Source: Micrococcus lacusdianchii (GTDB lineage Bacteria; Actinomycetota; Actinomycetes; Actinomycetales; Micrococcaceae). From it: a stretch of 39,905 nt of DNA. Shown here piece after piece: positions 27,984 to 36,453 of the stretch (within the stretch, counting starts at the first letter, position 1; each line of letters starts with the position of its first letter). The translations under genes and the position numbers were made by a program. The stretch covers positions 1 through 39,905 of the forward strand of contig NZ_JAKNUW010000019.1 of assembly GCF_023155805.1 (NCBI RefSeq). Direction: 5' to 3'. The notes below the pieces were generated by a model. That model saw only the letters and a list, made by a program, of their open reading frames with translations. It did no database searches and was not told where the DNA came from.

Positions 27984-30172
27984 CCTTCGACCACCGGGAC
28001 GCCGGCACCGACGAGGCCGGCTGGGAGGCCGCCGGCGTGGCCGGCCTGCCCGCCCTGACCCCGCGGGCCTGGGCCCCCGGGGACACGTTGCTCGTGGCCG
28101 TCGCCCACCCGGATGACGAGACCCTCGGAGCTGCCGGCCTGATCCGCGCGGCCCTGCGCGGCGGGGCGGACGTGCACGTGGCCCTGGCCACGGCCGGGGA
28201 GGCCTCCCACCCCGACTCGCCCACCCACACCCCCGCCGACCTCGTGCGCCTGCGCCGCGCCGAGATGCACCACGCCGTGGCCGCGCTCGCGGCCGGGCTG
28301 GGCCCGGAGGCCGGCACGCTCACGTGGGAGTCCCTCGGCCTGCCCGACGGCAGGCTGGCGGACCAGCTCGGGGAGGTCCGGGCCGCGCTCGAGCGCGTCC
28401 TCGCCGAGCGCACGCCCGCGGGCCGCGCCGCCGCGGGAGGTGGCCCGGAGGCGGAGGCGTCGGGCGCCGTCGTGCTGGCCAGCCACGACCCGGACGACGG
28501 GCACGGCGACCACGACACGGTGGGCGCGGCGGCCGCGGCACTGGCCGCCGAGCACGACCTCGAGCTGTACGCCTTCCCCCTGTGGTTCTGGCACTGGGGC
28601 GCCCCCGAGGAGCTCCGCGCCCGCCGCTACCGGCGTCTGGACCTCGCCCCCGGCGACGCCGAGGCCCGCCGCGCCGCCCTCGACGCGCACGCCTCCCAGA
28701 CGCGCCCGCTCTCGGACGCGCCCGGGGACGAGGCGATCCTGCCCGAGCGGACGATCGCCCACTTCAGCCGCGGCTTCGAGACGTTCCGGCGCACCGCCGC
28801 CGACGACGGCGACGCCTCGCGCGCCTCCGCCGTGTTCGACCGGCTCTACCGGGCCCATGACGACCCCTGGCACTACCTGACCAGCCCGTACGAGGCCCGC
28901 AAGCGCGCCCTCACCCTGGCCGTGCTCCCGCGGCCGCGCTACGGCACCGTGGTGGAGGCGGGGGCGTCCATCGGCGTGCTCACCGCGGCGCTGGCCGAGC
29001 GTGCCGAGCGCGTGGTGGGCCTCGAGGCGTCCCAGGTGGCCGTGGAGCGCGCCGCCGCGCACCTGGCGGACGTGCCCCACGCGGAGGTCCGCCTCGCGGT
29101 CCTGCCCGCCGACTGGCCCGCCGACCTCGGCCCCGCCGCGGAGGCGGACGGCGGCCCGGACGACGACGCCGGCGCGCCCGTGGACCTCGTCGTCGCCTCG
29201 GAGATCGGCTACTTCCTGCAGCCCGAGGAGCTCGACGCGCTCGTGGACGCCGCCGATGCCGCCCTGGGCCCGGGCGGGGAGCTGCTGCTGTGCCACTGGC
29301 GTCAGCCGATCACGGGCTGGCCGCTCGACGGGGACGCGGTGCACGACCGGGTGGCCGCCGACCCGCGGTGGCGGCTGCTGTCCGAGCACGAGGAGGCGGA
29401 CCTGCGCCTGTCCGTGCACACGCGCGCCTCGGCCGCCACGCACGCCGTGGTGGTGGTGCCGGCCAAGGACGAGGCCGAGCACCTGCCCGACTCCCTCGCC
29501 GGGCTCTCCGCCGCCCTGGACCGCTGGGAGGCGCAGCACACGCAGGGCTCGGCCGCCGCGGTGGTGGCCGTGCCGGACGACGACGCCGCCACCCTCGAGG
29601 CGGCGCGCGCCGCCCGTGCCCGCGATCCCCGGATCCACCTGCTGGAGCTGGGTCCGGGAGCCGGCGGGGTGGGCAGGGCGCGCGCCGAGGGCGCCCGGCA
29701 CGCCCGCGGACTGTTCTCGGACGTGCCGGCCGCGGCGCTGTGGCTGGCCTGCACGGACGCGGACACCCGCGTGCCCGCCGACTGGCTCGTGGGGCAGCCC
29801 GCCTTGGCCGCCCGGCGTCGCGCTGACGGGCAGGTGATGGTGCTCGGCACCGTGGACCTGCCCGCTCACGCGGGCGAGGGCCTGGCCTGCAGCTGGCGCG
29901 CCGACTACGAGCACCGGGAGGGCCACCCCCACGTGCACGGGGCGAACCTCGGCCTGCCCTGGGCCCTCTACGAGCAGGCCGGCGGGTTCGCCGCGGTGGC
30001 CGAGCACGAGGACGTCCGCCTGGCCGAGGGCGTGCGCGCCCTGGGGGAGGACCGGGTGCTCGCCACGGACCGGGTGCGGGTGCGCACCTCGTCGCGGCTC
30101 GAGGGCCGCACGCCGGGCGGGTTCGCGGGGTTCCTGCGGGACCTGCTGGAGGAGGCCTCCGCCGAGAACTGA
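27977..30172 (+). CDS. Three-domain fusion: PIG-L deacetylase / SAM methyltransferase / GT2 glycosyltransferase
   Basis: One open frame of 731 codons from GTG 27977 (GGAGG 7 nt upstream; GTG 27980 is the alternative). Residues about 35-220 form a PIG-L/LmbE Zn-dependent N-deacetylase: AHPDDE (43-48) and HGDHD (about 176-180) give metal ligands and the catalytic Asp. Residues about 290-470 form a NodS-like class I methyltransferase: motif I VVEAGASIGVLTAALAE (about 325-341) and VDLVVASEIGYFL (about 403-415). Residues about 485-730 form a GT2 transferase: VVVPAKDEAEHLPDSL, the metal site TDADTRVPADWL (about 592) and HGANLGLPWALYEQAGGF (about 650). Together the domains imply removal of an N-acyl group, methylation and sugar transfer on one glycoconjugate. 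Deacetylase-methyltransferase fusions are known; the added GT2 is the unusual part. Substrate unknown; no signal peptide. Confidence 0.9.
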   Translation: MVTFDHRDAGTDEAGWEAAGVAGLPALTPRAWAPGDTLLVAVAHPDDETLGAAGLIRAALRGGADVHVALATAGEASHPDSPTHTPADLVRLRRAEMHHAVAALAAGLGPEAGTLTWESLGLPDGRLADQLGEVRAALERVLAERTPAGRAAAGGGPEAEASGAVVLASHDPDDGHGDHDTVGAAAAALAAEHDLELYAFPLWFWHWGAPEELRARRYRRLDLAPGDAEARRAALDAHASQTRPLSDAPGDEAILPERTIAHFSRGFETFRRTAADDGDASRASAVFDRLYRAHDDPWHYLTSPYEARKRALTLAVLPRPRYGTVVEAGASIGVLTAALAERAERVVGLEASQVAVERAAAHLADVPHAEVRLAVLPADWPADLGPAAEADGGPDDDAGAPVDLVVASEIGYFLQPEELDALVDAADAALGPGGELLLCHWRQPITGWPLDGDAVHDRVAADPRWRLLSEHEEADLRLSVHTRASAATHAVVVVPAKDEAEHLPDSLAGLSAALDRWEAQHTQGSAAAVVAVPDDDAATLEAARAARARDPRIHLLELGPGAGGVGRARAEGARHARGLFSDVPAAALWLACTDADTRVPADWLVGQPALAARRRADGQVMVLGTVDLPAHAGEGLACSWRADYEHREGHPHVHGANLGLPWALYEQAGGFAAVAEHEDVRLAEGVRALGEDRVLATDRVRVRTSSRLEGRTPGGFAGFLRDLLEEASAEN

Positions 30173-30201
30173 CCGGCCTGCCCGGGACGCCGGCGCGCGC
30201 C

Positions 30202-30207
30202 TAGACT
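30202..30207 (+). promoter_or_regulatory. Candidate -10 element (TAGACT) of the DUF4190 gene
   Basis: TAGACT lies 66 nt before ATG 30274 with a ribosome site (CAGGAGAGG) in the leader. Confidence 0.4.
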
Positions 30208-30273
30208 CGGGACAGATGCGTCCGGCGCGCGCCCGACCGCGCCGGACCGCCCCCGTCCAGGAGAGGAACCACC

Positions 30274-30876
30274 ATGGCCCACGCCCACGACCAGGACCCG
30301 CACCGTCAGGACCCCCGACTCCAGGATCCCGGCGCGCAGCCCGGGGGCGGCTGGCCGGACCAGCCGGCCGCTGAGCGCGCCGGCTCCTCGACGTCCTGGT
30401 ACGCGGACTCCACCGCGACCGGCGGGGACGCCGCTCAGGCGCCCTCCTACTCGGAGGCGGCGGCCCGCGCCGCCGACGCCGGCCCGTACGGCGCCGGCGC
30501 CCCGGCCTACGGGGCCGCCATCGCCGACGGCACCGGTCCGCAGGCCTACGCCCAGCCCGCGTACGGCCAGCAGCCCGCCCCCACGGGCGGCGGCTACGGC
30601 CAGGTCCCGTCGGGCCAGTCCGGGACGGGCCTGTCCATCGCCTCCATGGTGATCGGCATCCTGTCCCTGCTCGGTGGCCTCACCCTGGTGATCCCGCCGA
30701 TCGTGGGCGTGGTCCTGGGCCACATGGGCCTCAAGCGGGAGCCGCGCGGCCGCGGCTTCGCCATCGCCGGCCTCGTCACCAACTACCTCGGCATCGCGTT
30801 CCTCGTGCTCGGGATCCTGGCCATCGTCCTGCTGATGGTCTTCGCCGGGGCGGCGGCCACCTCGGCCGGGTACTGA
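30274..30876 (+). CDS. DUF4190 membrane protein
   Basis: A 200-residue protein. The first 115 residues are a low-complexity hydrophilic tail rich in Ala, Gly, Pro, Tyr and Gln with YxQPAYGQQ-type repeats. The C-terminal part is a DUF4190 domain: SGTGLSIASMVIGILSLL as first helix, GVVLGHMGLKRE connecting loop and GRGFAIAGLVTNYLGI leading into the second helix. DUF4190 proteins are small membrane proteins of unknown function. AGGAGAGG precedes the ATG. It converges on the amidase gene with only 7 bp between stops. Confidence 0.85.
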   Translation: MAHAHDQDPHRQDPRLQDPGAQPGGGWPDQPAAERAGSSTSWYADSTATGGDAAQAPSYSEAAARAADAGPYGAGAPAYGAAIADGTGPQAYAQPAYGQQPAPTGGGYGQVPSGQSGTGLSIASMVIGILSLLGGLTLVIPPIVGVVLGHMGLKREPRGRGFAIAGLVTNYLGIAFLVLGILAIVLLMVFAGAAATSAGY

Positions 30877-30893
30877 CCCGGGGTCAGCCGGCC
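30864..30893. terminator. Hairpin that spans both convergent stop codons
   Basis: GGCCGG and CTGACCC (30864-30879) pair with GGGTCAG and CCGGCC (30881-30893), with a 3-nt bulge and a tight loop. The stop codons of DUF4190 and amidase lie symmetrically in the two arms. Confidence 0.55.
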
Positions 30894-32314
30894 AGGAGCA
30901 GCTCCAGGTGGGCGGCCAGCGCGAGCAGGCGCCCCTCGTCGCCGGGACGGCCGATCAGCTGCACCGACCAGCTCAGCCCGGCCTCGTCCCGGTCCACCGG
31001 CACGGACACCGCGGGCAGCCCGAGGACGTTGACCATCGAGGTGTACGGCGTGAACGCGCACTGCGCCGCGTAGTTCTCCTCCGGCGGCAGGGCGAGGAAG
31101 TGCCCCACCTCGGGCGGGGCCGTGGCGAGCACCGGCGTCATCACCACGTCCACCGAGCCGAACTGGGCGCGCACGTTCTGCGCCCACTCCTCGAGGCGCT
31201 CGACGGCGGCGGCCGCCTTCTCGGGTCCGGCGGCCCGAGCCGAGCGCAGGAAGGAGGCGGCCACCGCGCCCACGTGCTCCTCGGCGACCGGCGGCAGGGG
31301 CGCCCGCAGCAGCCCTGACGTCCACACGGTGCGGAAGTCCTCGTGGTAGCGCTCGCCGTAGTACGGGCTGAACGGCTCCACCGCGTGCCCACCGGCCTCG
31401 AGGAGCGCCGCGGCGCGGGTCAGGGCGGCCAGCGCGGGACGGGCCAGGCTCACCTCCACCGCCGGGGGGAACGGGGACCCGGTGCTCAGGCCGATCCGCA
31501 CGCCGGCGTGCGGGGCCCCCGCCCGCCGGTCCTCGGTGGCCCGGCGCACGTCCGCGAGCGCGCGGCCGCCGAAGCCCTCCGGGGTGGTCATCACGTCGAA
31601 GAGCAGGGCCGCGTCCTCCACGGTGTGGGCCAGCGGCCCGGACACGGTGAGCGTGCGCACGCTGTCCGCGGCCTCGTCGGTCGGCACCGTCCCTCGGCCC
31701 GGCTTCAGGCCCACCAGCCCGCACGCGGCCGCCGGGATGCGGATCGAGCCGCCGCCGTCGGACCCCGGCGCCCAGGCCAGGATCCCGGCCGCCACGGCGG
31801 CCGCCGAGCCGCCGGAGGAGCCCCCGGGCGTGCGGGACGGGTCCAACGGGTTGCGGGCCGGGGACCCCACGAGGTTCTCCGAGTAGGAGTCCAGGCCGAA
31901 CTCCGGGACGGTGGTCTTGCCCAGCACCACGGTGCCGGCCTCCCGCAGGCGCGCCACGAGCGGGTCGTCCTGCGCGGCCGGTGGCGCGTCCGCCAGCAGG
32001 GCGGAGCCGAAGCACGTGGGCATGCCCGCCACGTCCGTCAGGTCCTTCACCGCCAGGGGGAGGCCGTGCAGGGAGACGGGGACGGCGCCGTCGCGGGGGT
32101 GCCGGCGGGCGGTGTCCAGGGCGTCCGCGCGGGCCAGGGCGCCCTCGGCGTCCAGGAATGCGAACGCCCCGAGGTCCGCGTGGGCCGCGGCCGCGTCGAG
32201 GGCGGCGCGGGTGACCTCACGGGCGGAGAGCTCCCCCGCGGCGAGGGCGTCGCGGAGCTCGACGGCGGTCCGGTCCAGGAGACGGGCGGGGCGGGTCGGT
32301 TCGCTCAGGGCCAT
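30884..32314 (-). CDS. Amidase (amidase signature family)
   Basis: A 476-residue amidase-signature enzyme that hydrolyses amides to acids and ammonia. The Ser-cisSer-Lys catalytic set is visible: Lys in AVKDLTD, the two Ser residues in TPGGSSGGSAAAVAAG and GSDGGGSIRIPAAACG. The C-terminal EENYAAQCAFTPYTSMVNVLGLPAVSVP is typical of the general amidases rather than GatA; no gatB or gatC is nearby, so it is not part of a tRNA amidotransferase. ATG 32314 was chosen because a -10 hexamer lies 7 nt upstream; GTG 32320 is the alternative. Confidence 0.9.
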   Translation of the reverse strand: MALSEPTRPARLLDRTAVELRDALAAGELSAREVTRAALDAAAAHADLGAFAFLDAEGALARADALDTARRHPRDGAVPVSLHGLPLAVKDLTDVAGMPTCFGSALLADAPPAAQDDPLVARLREAGTVVLGKTTVPEFGLDSYSENLVGSPARNPLDPSRTPGGSSGGSAAAVAAGILAWAPGSDGGGSIRIPAAACGLVGLKPGRGTVPTDEAADSVRTLTVSGPLAHTVEDAALLFDVMTTPEGFGGRALADVRRATEDRRAGAPHAGVRIGLSTGSPFPPAVEVSLARPALAALTRAAALLEAGGHAVEPFSPYYGERYHEDFRTVWTSGLLRAPLPPVAEEHVGAVAASFLRSARAAGPEKAAAAVERLEEWAQNVRAQFGSVDVVMTPVLATAPPEVGHFLALPPEENYAAQCAFTPYTSMVNVLGLPAVSVPVDRDEAGLSWSVQLIGRPGDEGRLLALAAHLELLLAG

Positions 32315-32321
32315 GGTCACG

Positions 32322-32327
32322 AGGGTA
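32322..32327 (-). promoter_or_regulatory. -10 element TACCCT of the amidase gene
   Basis: TACCCT on the minus strand lies 7 nt before ATG 32314. It is back to back with the rhodanese promoter in a 47-bp divergent gap. Confidence 0.55.
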
Positions 32328-32348
32328 GGCCAGCCCCGCAGCCGCCCG

Positions 32349-32354
32349 TAGGCT
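32349..32354 (+). promoter_or_regulatory. -10 element TAGGCT of the rhodanese-pheA operon
   Basis: TAGGCT lies exactly 7 nt before ATG 32362, with no ribosome site. Confidence 0.62.
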
Positions 32355-32361
32355 GAGGGGC

Positions 32362-32688
32362 ATGAGCCTCTACGAGACCGTCTCCGTCGACCAGGTCCCC
32401 TCCGACGCCCGCATCCTCGACGTCCGCGAGGACGAGGAATGGGCCCTCGGCCGCGCCGCCGGCGCCCAGCACATCCCGCTCGGCGAGCTGCCGGAGCGCC
32501 TGGACGAGCTGGACCCGGACACCGACTACCACGTCATCTGCCGCAGCGGCGGCCGGTCGGCCCGCGCCGCCGAGTTCCTGGCGGGCCGCGGCTACTCGGC
32601 CATCAATGTGGCCGGCGGCTCCGGCGCGTGGCTCGAGGCCGGCAAGCCCATGGAGGCCGACGGCGACGCCGAGCCCACCGTCAAGTGA
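32362..32688 (+). CDS. Rhodanese-like single-domain protein
   Basis: A 108-residue rhodanese domain, which carries sulfur on an active-site Cys as persulfide. ILDVREDEEWALGRAAGAQHIPLGEL is the first signature and VICRSGGRSARAAEFL the active-site loop, with the nucleophilic Cys first in a CRSGGRS loop. Small single-domain rhodaneses of this type act in thiol/sulfur transfer; no specific partner can be named. Its stop overlaps the pheA start (GTGA), so the two genes are translated together, a pairing without obvious functional logic. Confidence 0.92.
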   Translation: MSLYETVSVDQVPSDARILDVREDEEWALGRAAGAQHIPLGELPERLDELDPDTDYHVICRSGGRSARAAEFLAGRGYSAINVAGGSGAWLEAGKPMEADGDAEPTVK

Positions 32689-33701
32689 CCCCTTCCGAGA
32701 CCCCGCGCGCCGGGGCCGACGCCGCCGGCTCCGATCCGGCGGGTCGGCCCCGGCACGCGTTCCTGGGCCCGGAGGGCACGTTCACCGAGGCCGCCCTGCG
32801 ACGCCTCGTGGACCCCGCCGCCGCGGACCTCGTGCCCGCCTCCTCCGTGCTGGCCGCGCTCGCTGCCGTCCGCGCCGGCGAGGTGGACTCGGCCGTGGTG
32901 CCCATCGAGAACTCGGTGGAGGGCGGCGTCTCCGCCACCCTGGACGACATCGGCTCCGGCGAGGAGCTGCAGATCCGTGCCGAGGTCCTCGTGCCCATCA
33001 GCTTCGTGCTCGTGGGCCGGCCAGGCGTGGCGCTCGCGGACGTGCGACGGGTGAGCACCCACACGCACGCGTGGGCCCAGGTGCGCGGCTGGATGGCGGA
33101 GCGCCTGCCCGGCGTCGAGTTCACGCCCGCCTCCTCCACGGCCGCCGGCGCGCGGCTGCTGCTGCCCGCCGAGGAGGTCGGGGCCGACGACGACGCCGCC
33201 GGGGCCGTCCCGGCCGCCGACGCGGCGGTCTGCGCCCCGCTCGTGGCCGAGCAGACGGGCCTGCCGGTGCTCGCCGAACGCATCGAGGACGTGACCGGCG
33301 CCGTGACGCGGTTCGTGCTGGTGTCCCGGCCTGGGGGACTGCCGGAGGTGACCGGCGCGGACAAGACCACCGTCACCGTGCCGCTGCCCCACGACCACCC
33401 CGGCGCGCTGCGGGAGATCCTGGACCAGTTCGCCACCCGGGGGATCAACCTCTCCCGCATCGAGTCCCGTCCCACGGGCGAGGGCATGGGCCGGTACTTC
33501 TTCTCGATCGACCTCGAGGGCCACCTGGCCGAGGCGCGCGTGGGCGCGGCCCTGGCGGCGCTGCACCGCAGCTTCCCCGGCGTGCGGTTCCTGGGTTCCT
33601 ACCCGCGCGCCGAGGGCCACGCGGTGCGCGTGCCGGCGCACGTCACGGACGAGGCCTACCGCCGCGGCAGCGAGTGGGTGCGCGGGATCCTCGCCCGCTG
33701 A
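32685..33701 (+). CDS. pheA: Prephenate dehydratase
   Basis: A 338-residue prephenate dehydratase, which makes phenylpyruvate in phenylalanine synthesis. The two-lobe catalytic part begins HAFLGPEGTFTEAALRRL and includes VPIENSVEGGVSATLDDI and the active-site VTRFVLVS. A C-terminal ACT domain (HPGALREILDQFATRGINLSRIESRPTG) gives allosteric control by phenylalanine. There is no chorismate mutase domain, as usual in actinobacteria. The first about 22 residues are an unconserved tail. GTG 32685 overlaps the rhodanese stop; no ribosome site is needed if coupled. Confidence 0.95.
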   Translation: MTPSETPRAGADAAGSDPAGRPRHAFLGPEGTFTEAALRRLVDPAAADLVPASSVLAALAAVRAGEVDSAVVPIENSVEGGVSATLDDIGSGEELQIRAEVLVPISFVLVGRPGVALADVRRVSTHTHAWAQVRGWMAERLPGVEFTPASSTAAGARLLLPAEEVGADDDAAGAVPAADAAVCAPLVAEQTGLPVLAERIEDVTGAVTRFVLVSRPGGLPEVTGADKTTVTVPLPHDHPGALREILDQFATRGINLSRIESRPTGEGMGRYFFSIDLEGHLAEARVGAALAALHRSFPGVRFLGSYPRAEGHAVRVPAHVTDEAYRRGSEWVRGILAR

Positions 33702-33721
33702 CCGGGCGCGGCCCCGCGTGC

Positions 33722-34852
33722 TCAGGACTGGACGGAGGCCCGGTCCTCGTTCTTGATCATGATGACCAGGGAGTCCGGCTGCACGCGGGCGTCGAGGCCG
33801 GTGATGCCACCGGTGGCGTCGCCATCGAGCTGGGAGAGCGTCGGCTCGGCGAAGCGCACCTGCACTCGAGTCGCCTGCCGGGTCTGCAGGGTGTCCAGGT
33901 CCCTGCGGTGCCGGGTCAGGGTCTTGAGGGCGATGCGTGCCCAGTCCAGCGTGTTGCGTGGGGAGAGGATCAGCACGTCCAGCAGGCCGTCGTCGAGCTT
34001 GGCCTCCGGCAGCAGCTCCATCCCGGCGGTGAGCATCCCGCAGTTGGCCACCAGCACGGAGCGCATCCGGAAGGTCCGGAAGGGGCCGCCGTCGAGGGCC
34101 ACGGAGACCTCCCGGCGCTCCCCGCCCAGGTGGCGCAGGCCGGCCTCGGAGTAGGCCAGCCAGCCGGCCATGTCCTTGAGGTCGTCGCGGGTGTCCCCCA
34201 TGATGTCGGCGTCGTAGCCGGCACCGCCCATCACGGTGAAGGTGTGGCGCGTGCGCTCGCCGTCCTCGTGGACCAGGCGCACGTCCACGGTGTCGATCAC
34301 CCGCTGGTGTCCGTGCAGGGCGATCCGCACGCACTCCTCCGGGTCGTTGATCGGGAGGCTGAGGTTGCGGGCCAGCAGGTTGCCCGTGCCCAGCGGGATG
34401 ATCCCCAGGGCCACGGGGGTGTTGGCGAGCTCCTCCGCCACGGTGCGCACCGTGCCGTCGCCGCCGGCCACGAGGATGCGGCGCACCCCGGCCGCGACGG
34501 CGTCCCGCGCCATCTGCACGCCGGGGTCGTCCTCCTCGGTCTCCAGCACCAGGACGTCGCCGAAGCCGTCCCGGCGGGCCTGGGTCTCCACGTACGCGCG
34601 GATCTCGTCCACCCCGGACTTGACCGGGTTGTAGATCAAGGCGAGCTCCTGGCCCGGGTGGGCCTCGCTCTCCGCCGCGGTGAGCCGCTCGCTGAGGGTG
34701 GCCACGCGGGCCTCGAGGGCCTGGACGTCCGCACGGGCATGCCCGAGCGAGCGGCGCAGCCGGCCCTGTCGGGCCACCACGAGGCCGAGGGTCACGGCCA
34801 GCACCACGCCCAGCACCAGTGCGACGAGGGCGGACAGCATCTCCGGGGTCAT
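33722..34852 (-). CDS. Diacylglycerol kinase-family lipid kinase
   Basis: A 376-residue DAGK-catalytic-domain protein. An N-terminal membrane helix (about residues 6-27) and a short coiled region precede the domain, which starts at LALIYNPVKSG (about residue 70). The ATP-binding loop is VAGGDGTVRTVAEEL and the following PLGTGNLLARNLSLPIND is the family's Gly-rich motif; MGGAGYDADIMGD and ELLPEAKLDDGLLDVLI are further marks. It phosphorylates diacylglycerol or a related lipid for phospholipid recycling at the membrane. The membrane anchor is unusual for DgkB relatives. ATG 34852 follows its -10 by 6 nt. Divergent from serS. Confidence 0.92.
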   Translation of the reverse strand: MTPEMLSALVALVLGVVLAVTLGLVVARQGRLRRSLGHARADVQALEARVATLSERLTAAESEAHPGQELALIYNPVKSGVDEIRAYVETQARRDGFGDVLVLETEEDDPGVQMARDAVAAGVRRILVAGGDGTVRTVAEELANTPVALGIIPLGTGNLLARNLSLPINDPEECVRIALHGHQRVIDTVDVRLVHEDGERTRHTFTVMGGAGYDADIMGDTRDDLKDMAGWLAYSEAGLRHLGGERREVSVALDGGPFRTFRMRSVLVANCGMLTAGMELLPEAKLDDGLLDVLILSPRNTLDWARIALKTLTRHRRDLDTLQTRQATRVQVRFAEPTLSQLDGDATGGITGLDARVQPDSLVIMIKNEDRASVQS

Positions 34853-34858
34853 GGGGAC

Positions 34859-34864
34859 AGTCTA
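34859..34864 (-). promoter_or_regulatory. -10 element TAGACT of the diacylglycerol kinase gene
   Basis: TAGACT on the minus strand lies 6 nt before ATG 34852, without a ribosome site. Confidence 0.58.
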
Positions 34865-34906
34865 GGATCCGCGCGCCCGCGCCGGAGTCCCCGCCCGTCC
34901 TGCGGA

Positions 34907-34912
34907 TAGGCT
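34907..34912 (+). promoter_or_regulatory. -10 element TAGGCT of serS
   Basis: TAGGCT lies 6 nt before GTG 34919, so serS appears to be made from a leaderless mRNA. Confidence 0.6.
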
Positions 34913-34918
34913 GGGAAC

Positions 34919-36202
34919 GTGATCGACGTCAAGGACCTCATCGACCAGCCCGAGAAGTACCGCGCCTCGCAGGAGGCCCGCGGAGCCGACGCGTCCCTCG
35001 TGGACCGGATCGTCGAGGCGGACGCCTCCCGCCGCGCGTCGATCTCCCGCTTCGAGGAGCTGCGCGCCGAGCAGAAGGCCTTCGGCAAGAAGGTGGCTCA
35101 GGCCCAGGGCGAGGAGAAGCAGGCCCTGCTGGCCGAGGTGAAGGACCTCGCCGCGCAGGTGAAGGAGGCGGAGGCTGCGGCCAACGCGGCCGCGGCCGAG
35201 CTGCTGGCCCACCAGCGCGCCTTCCCCAACCTGATCGTCGAGGGCGTGCCCGCCGGCGGCGAGGACGACTTCGTGGTGGTGAGGGAGGTCGGCTCCCCGC
35301 GCGACTTCGCGGCCGAGGGCTTCGAGCCCCGCGACCACCTGGAGCTCGGCGAGCTGATCGGCGGGATCGACATGGAGCGCGGCGCCAAGGTCTCCGGGGC
35401 CCGGTTCTCCTTCCTCAGGGGCGCGGCCGCGCGCCTCGAGCTGGCCATCATGCAGCTGGGCCTGGACCTGGCGCTCGAGAACGGGTTCATCCCGGTCATC
35501 CCGCCCACGCTCGTGCGCCCGGAGACCATGCAGGGCACCGGCTTCGACGTGGAGCACGACGACGAGATCTACCGCCTCGAGCGGGACGACCTCTACCTCG
35601 TGGGCACCTCCGAGGTCGCCCTGGCGGGCTACCACGCGGACGAGATCATCGACGTCGCCGAGCCCACCCGGTACGCCGGCTGGTCCACGTGCTACCGCCG
35701 CGAGGCCGGCTCCGCGGGCAAGGACACCCGCGGCATCATCCGCGTGCACCAGTTCAACAAGCTGGAGATGTTCATCTACTGCTCCGTGGACGAGGCCGAG
35801 GCCGAGCACGCCCGCCTGCTGGAGTGGGAGGAACGGATGCTCGCGGCGATCGAGGTGCCGTATCGCGTGATCGACATCGCCGCCGGCGACCTCGGCCTCT
35901 CCGCGGCCCGCAAGTTCGACTGCGAGGCGTGGGTCCCCACCCAGGGCACCTACCGCGAGCTGACGTCCACCTCGAACTGCACCACCTTCCAGGCCCGCCG
36001 CCTGAACATCCGCGAGCGGGCGCAGAAGGAGGACGGGTCCAAGGGAGGCACCCGCACCGTGGCCACGCTCAACGGCACGCTGGCGACCACGCGGTGGATC
36101 GTCGCGATCCTGGAGAACCACCAGAACGCGGACGGCACCGTGACCGTCCCGGTGGCGCTGCGCCCGTACCTGGGCGGCCTGGAGCGCTTCGAGCTGGTGT
36201 GA
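34919..36202 (+). CDS. serS: Serine--tRNA ligase
   Basis: A 427-residue seryl-tRNA synthetase charging tRNA-Ser (and tRNA-Sec where present). The N-terminal tRNA-binding coiled coil spans about residues 30-105 ([20 protein letters not shown] and onward). Class II motifs follow: motif 1 around [16 protein letters not shown], motif 2 [22 protein letters not shown] and motif 3 near [34 protein letters not shown] is the serine-binding TxE. Length is normal. Start is GTG 34919. Ends in a strong 60-bp hairpin. Confidence 0.97.
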   Translation: MIDVKDLIDQPEKYRASQEARGADASLVDRIVEADASRRASISRFEELRAEQKAFGKKVAQAQGEEKQALLAEVKDLAAQVKEAEAAANAAAAELLAHQRAFPNLIVEGVPAGGEDDFVVVREVGSPRDFAAEGFEPRDHLELGELIGGIDMERGAKVSGARFSFLRGAAARLELAIMQLGLDLALENGFIPVIPPTLVRPETMQGTGFDVEHDDEIYRLERDDLYLVGTSEVALAGYHADEIIDVAEPTRYAGWSTCYRREAGSAGKDTRGIIRVHQFNKLEMFIYCSVDEAEAEHARLLEWEERMLAAIEVPYRVIDIAAGDLGLSAARKFDCEAWVPTQGTYRELTSTSNCTTFQARRLNIRERAQKEDGSKGGTRTVATLNGTLATTRWIVAILENHQNADGTVTVPVALRPYLGGLERFELV

Positions 36203-36216
36203 ACCGACCCCGTGAC

Positions 36217-36276
36217 GCCGACTGCGACTTCGTGGCCGTCATCGCGCTGGATGACGACCACGACGTCGCAGTCGGC
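36217..36276. repeat. Long palindrome GCCGACTGCGAC after serS
   Basis: GCCGACTGCGAC-TT-CGTGG (36217-36235) pairs with CCACG-AC-GTCGCAGTCGGC (36258-36276), with an inner CGTCAT (36237-36242) / ATGACG (36251-36256) stem. It starts 15 bp after the serS stop and can terminate transcription. Confidence 0.82.
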
Positions 36277-36390
36277 GACGGGTGAGGGCTGGACGGATGA
36301 CGATGACGGCGGCCCTTCAGGCGCGCACCCTGCGAGCGCGAAGAATCCGGGCTCTCACGATGCGCACACGGGTGGTTGTTCCCTGTCGAC

Positions 36391-36453
36391 GAAGCGCCCT
36401 GGGTTTCGTTCCGAGTCTCAGCAAGGAAGATCGGAACATGCCCAGGGCGCTTC
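36391..36453. repeat. Nested palindrome at the 5' side of the methyltransferase remnant
   Basis: Outer arms GAAGCGCCCTGGG (36391-36403) / CCCAGGGCGCTTC (36441-36453) are exact, with inner GTTCCGA (36408-36414) / TCGGAAC (36431-36437). A GCAAGGAAGA ribosome-site-like stretch and an ATG at 36438 lie within. It may be the leader and end of a lost mobile element, since it abuts the remnant of a gene cut at this point. Confidence 0.65.

Noticed and set aside
30884-32314. Amidase as GatA of a glutamyl-tRNA amidotransferase
   Set aside because: No gatB or gatC nearby and the C-terminal pattern fits general amidases.
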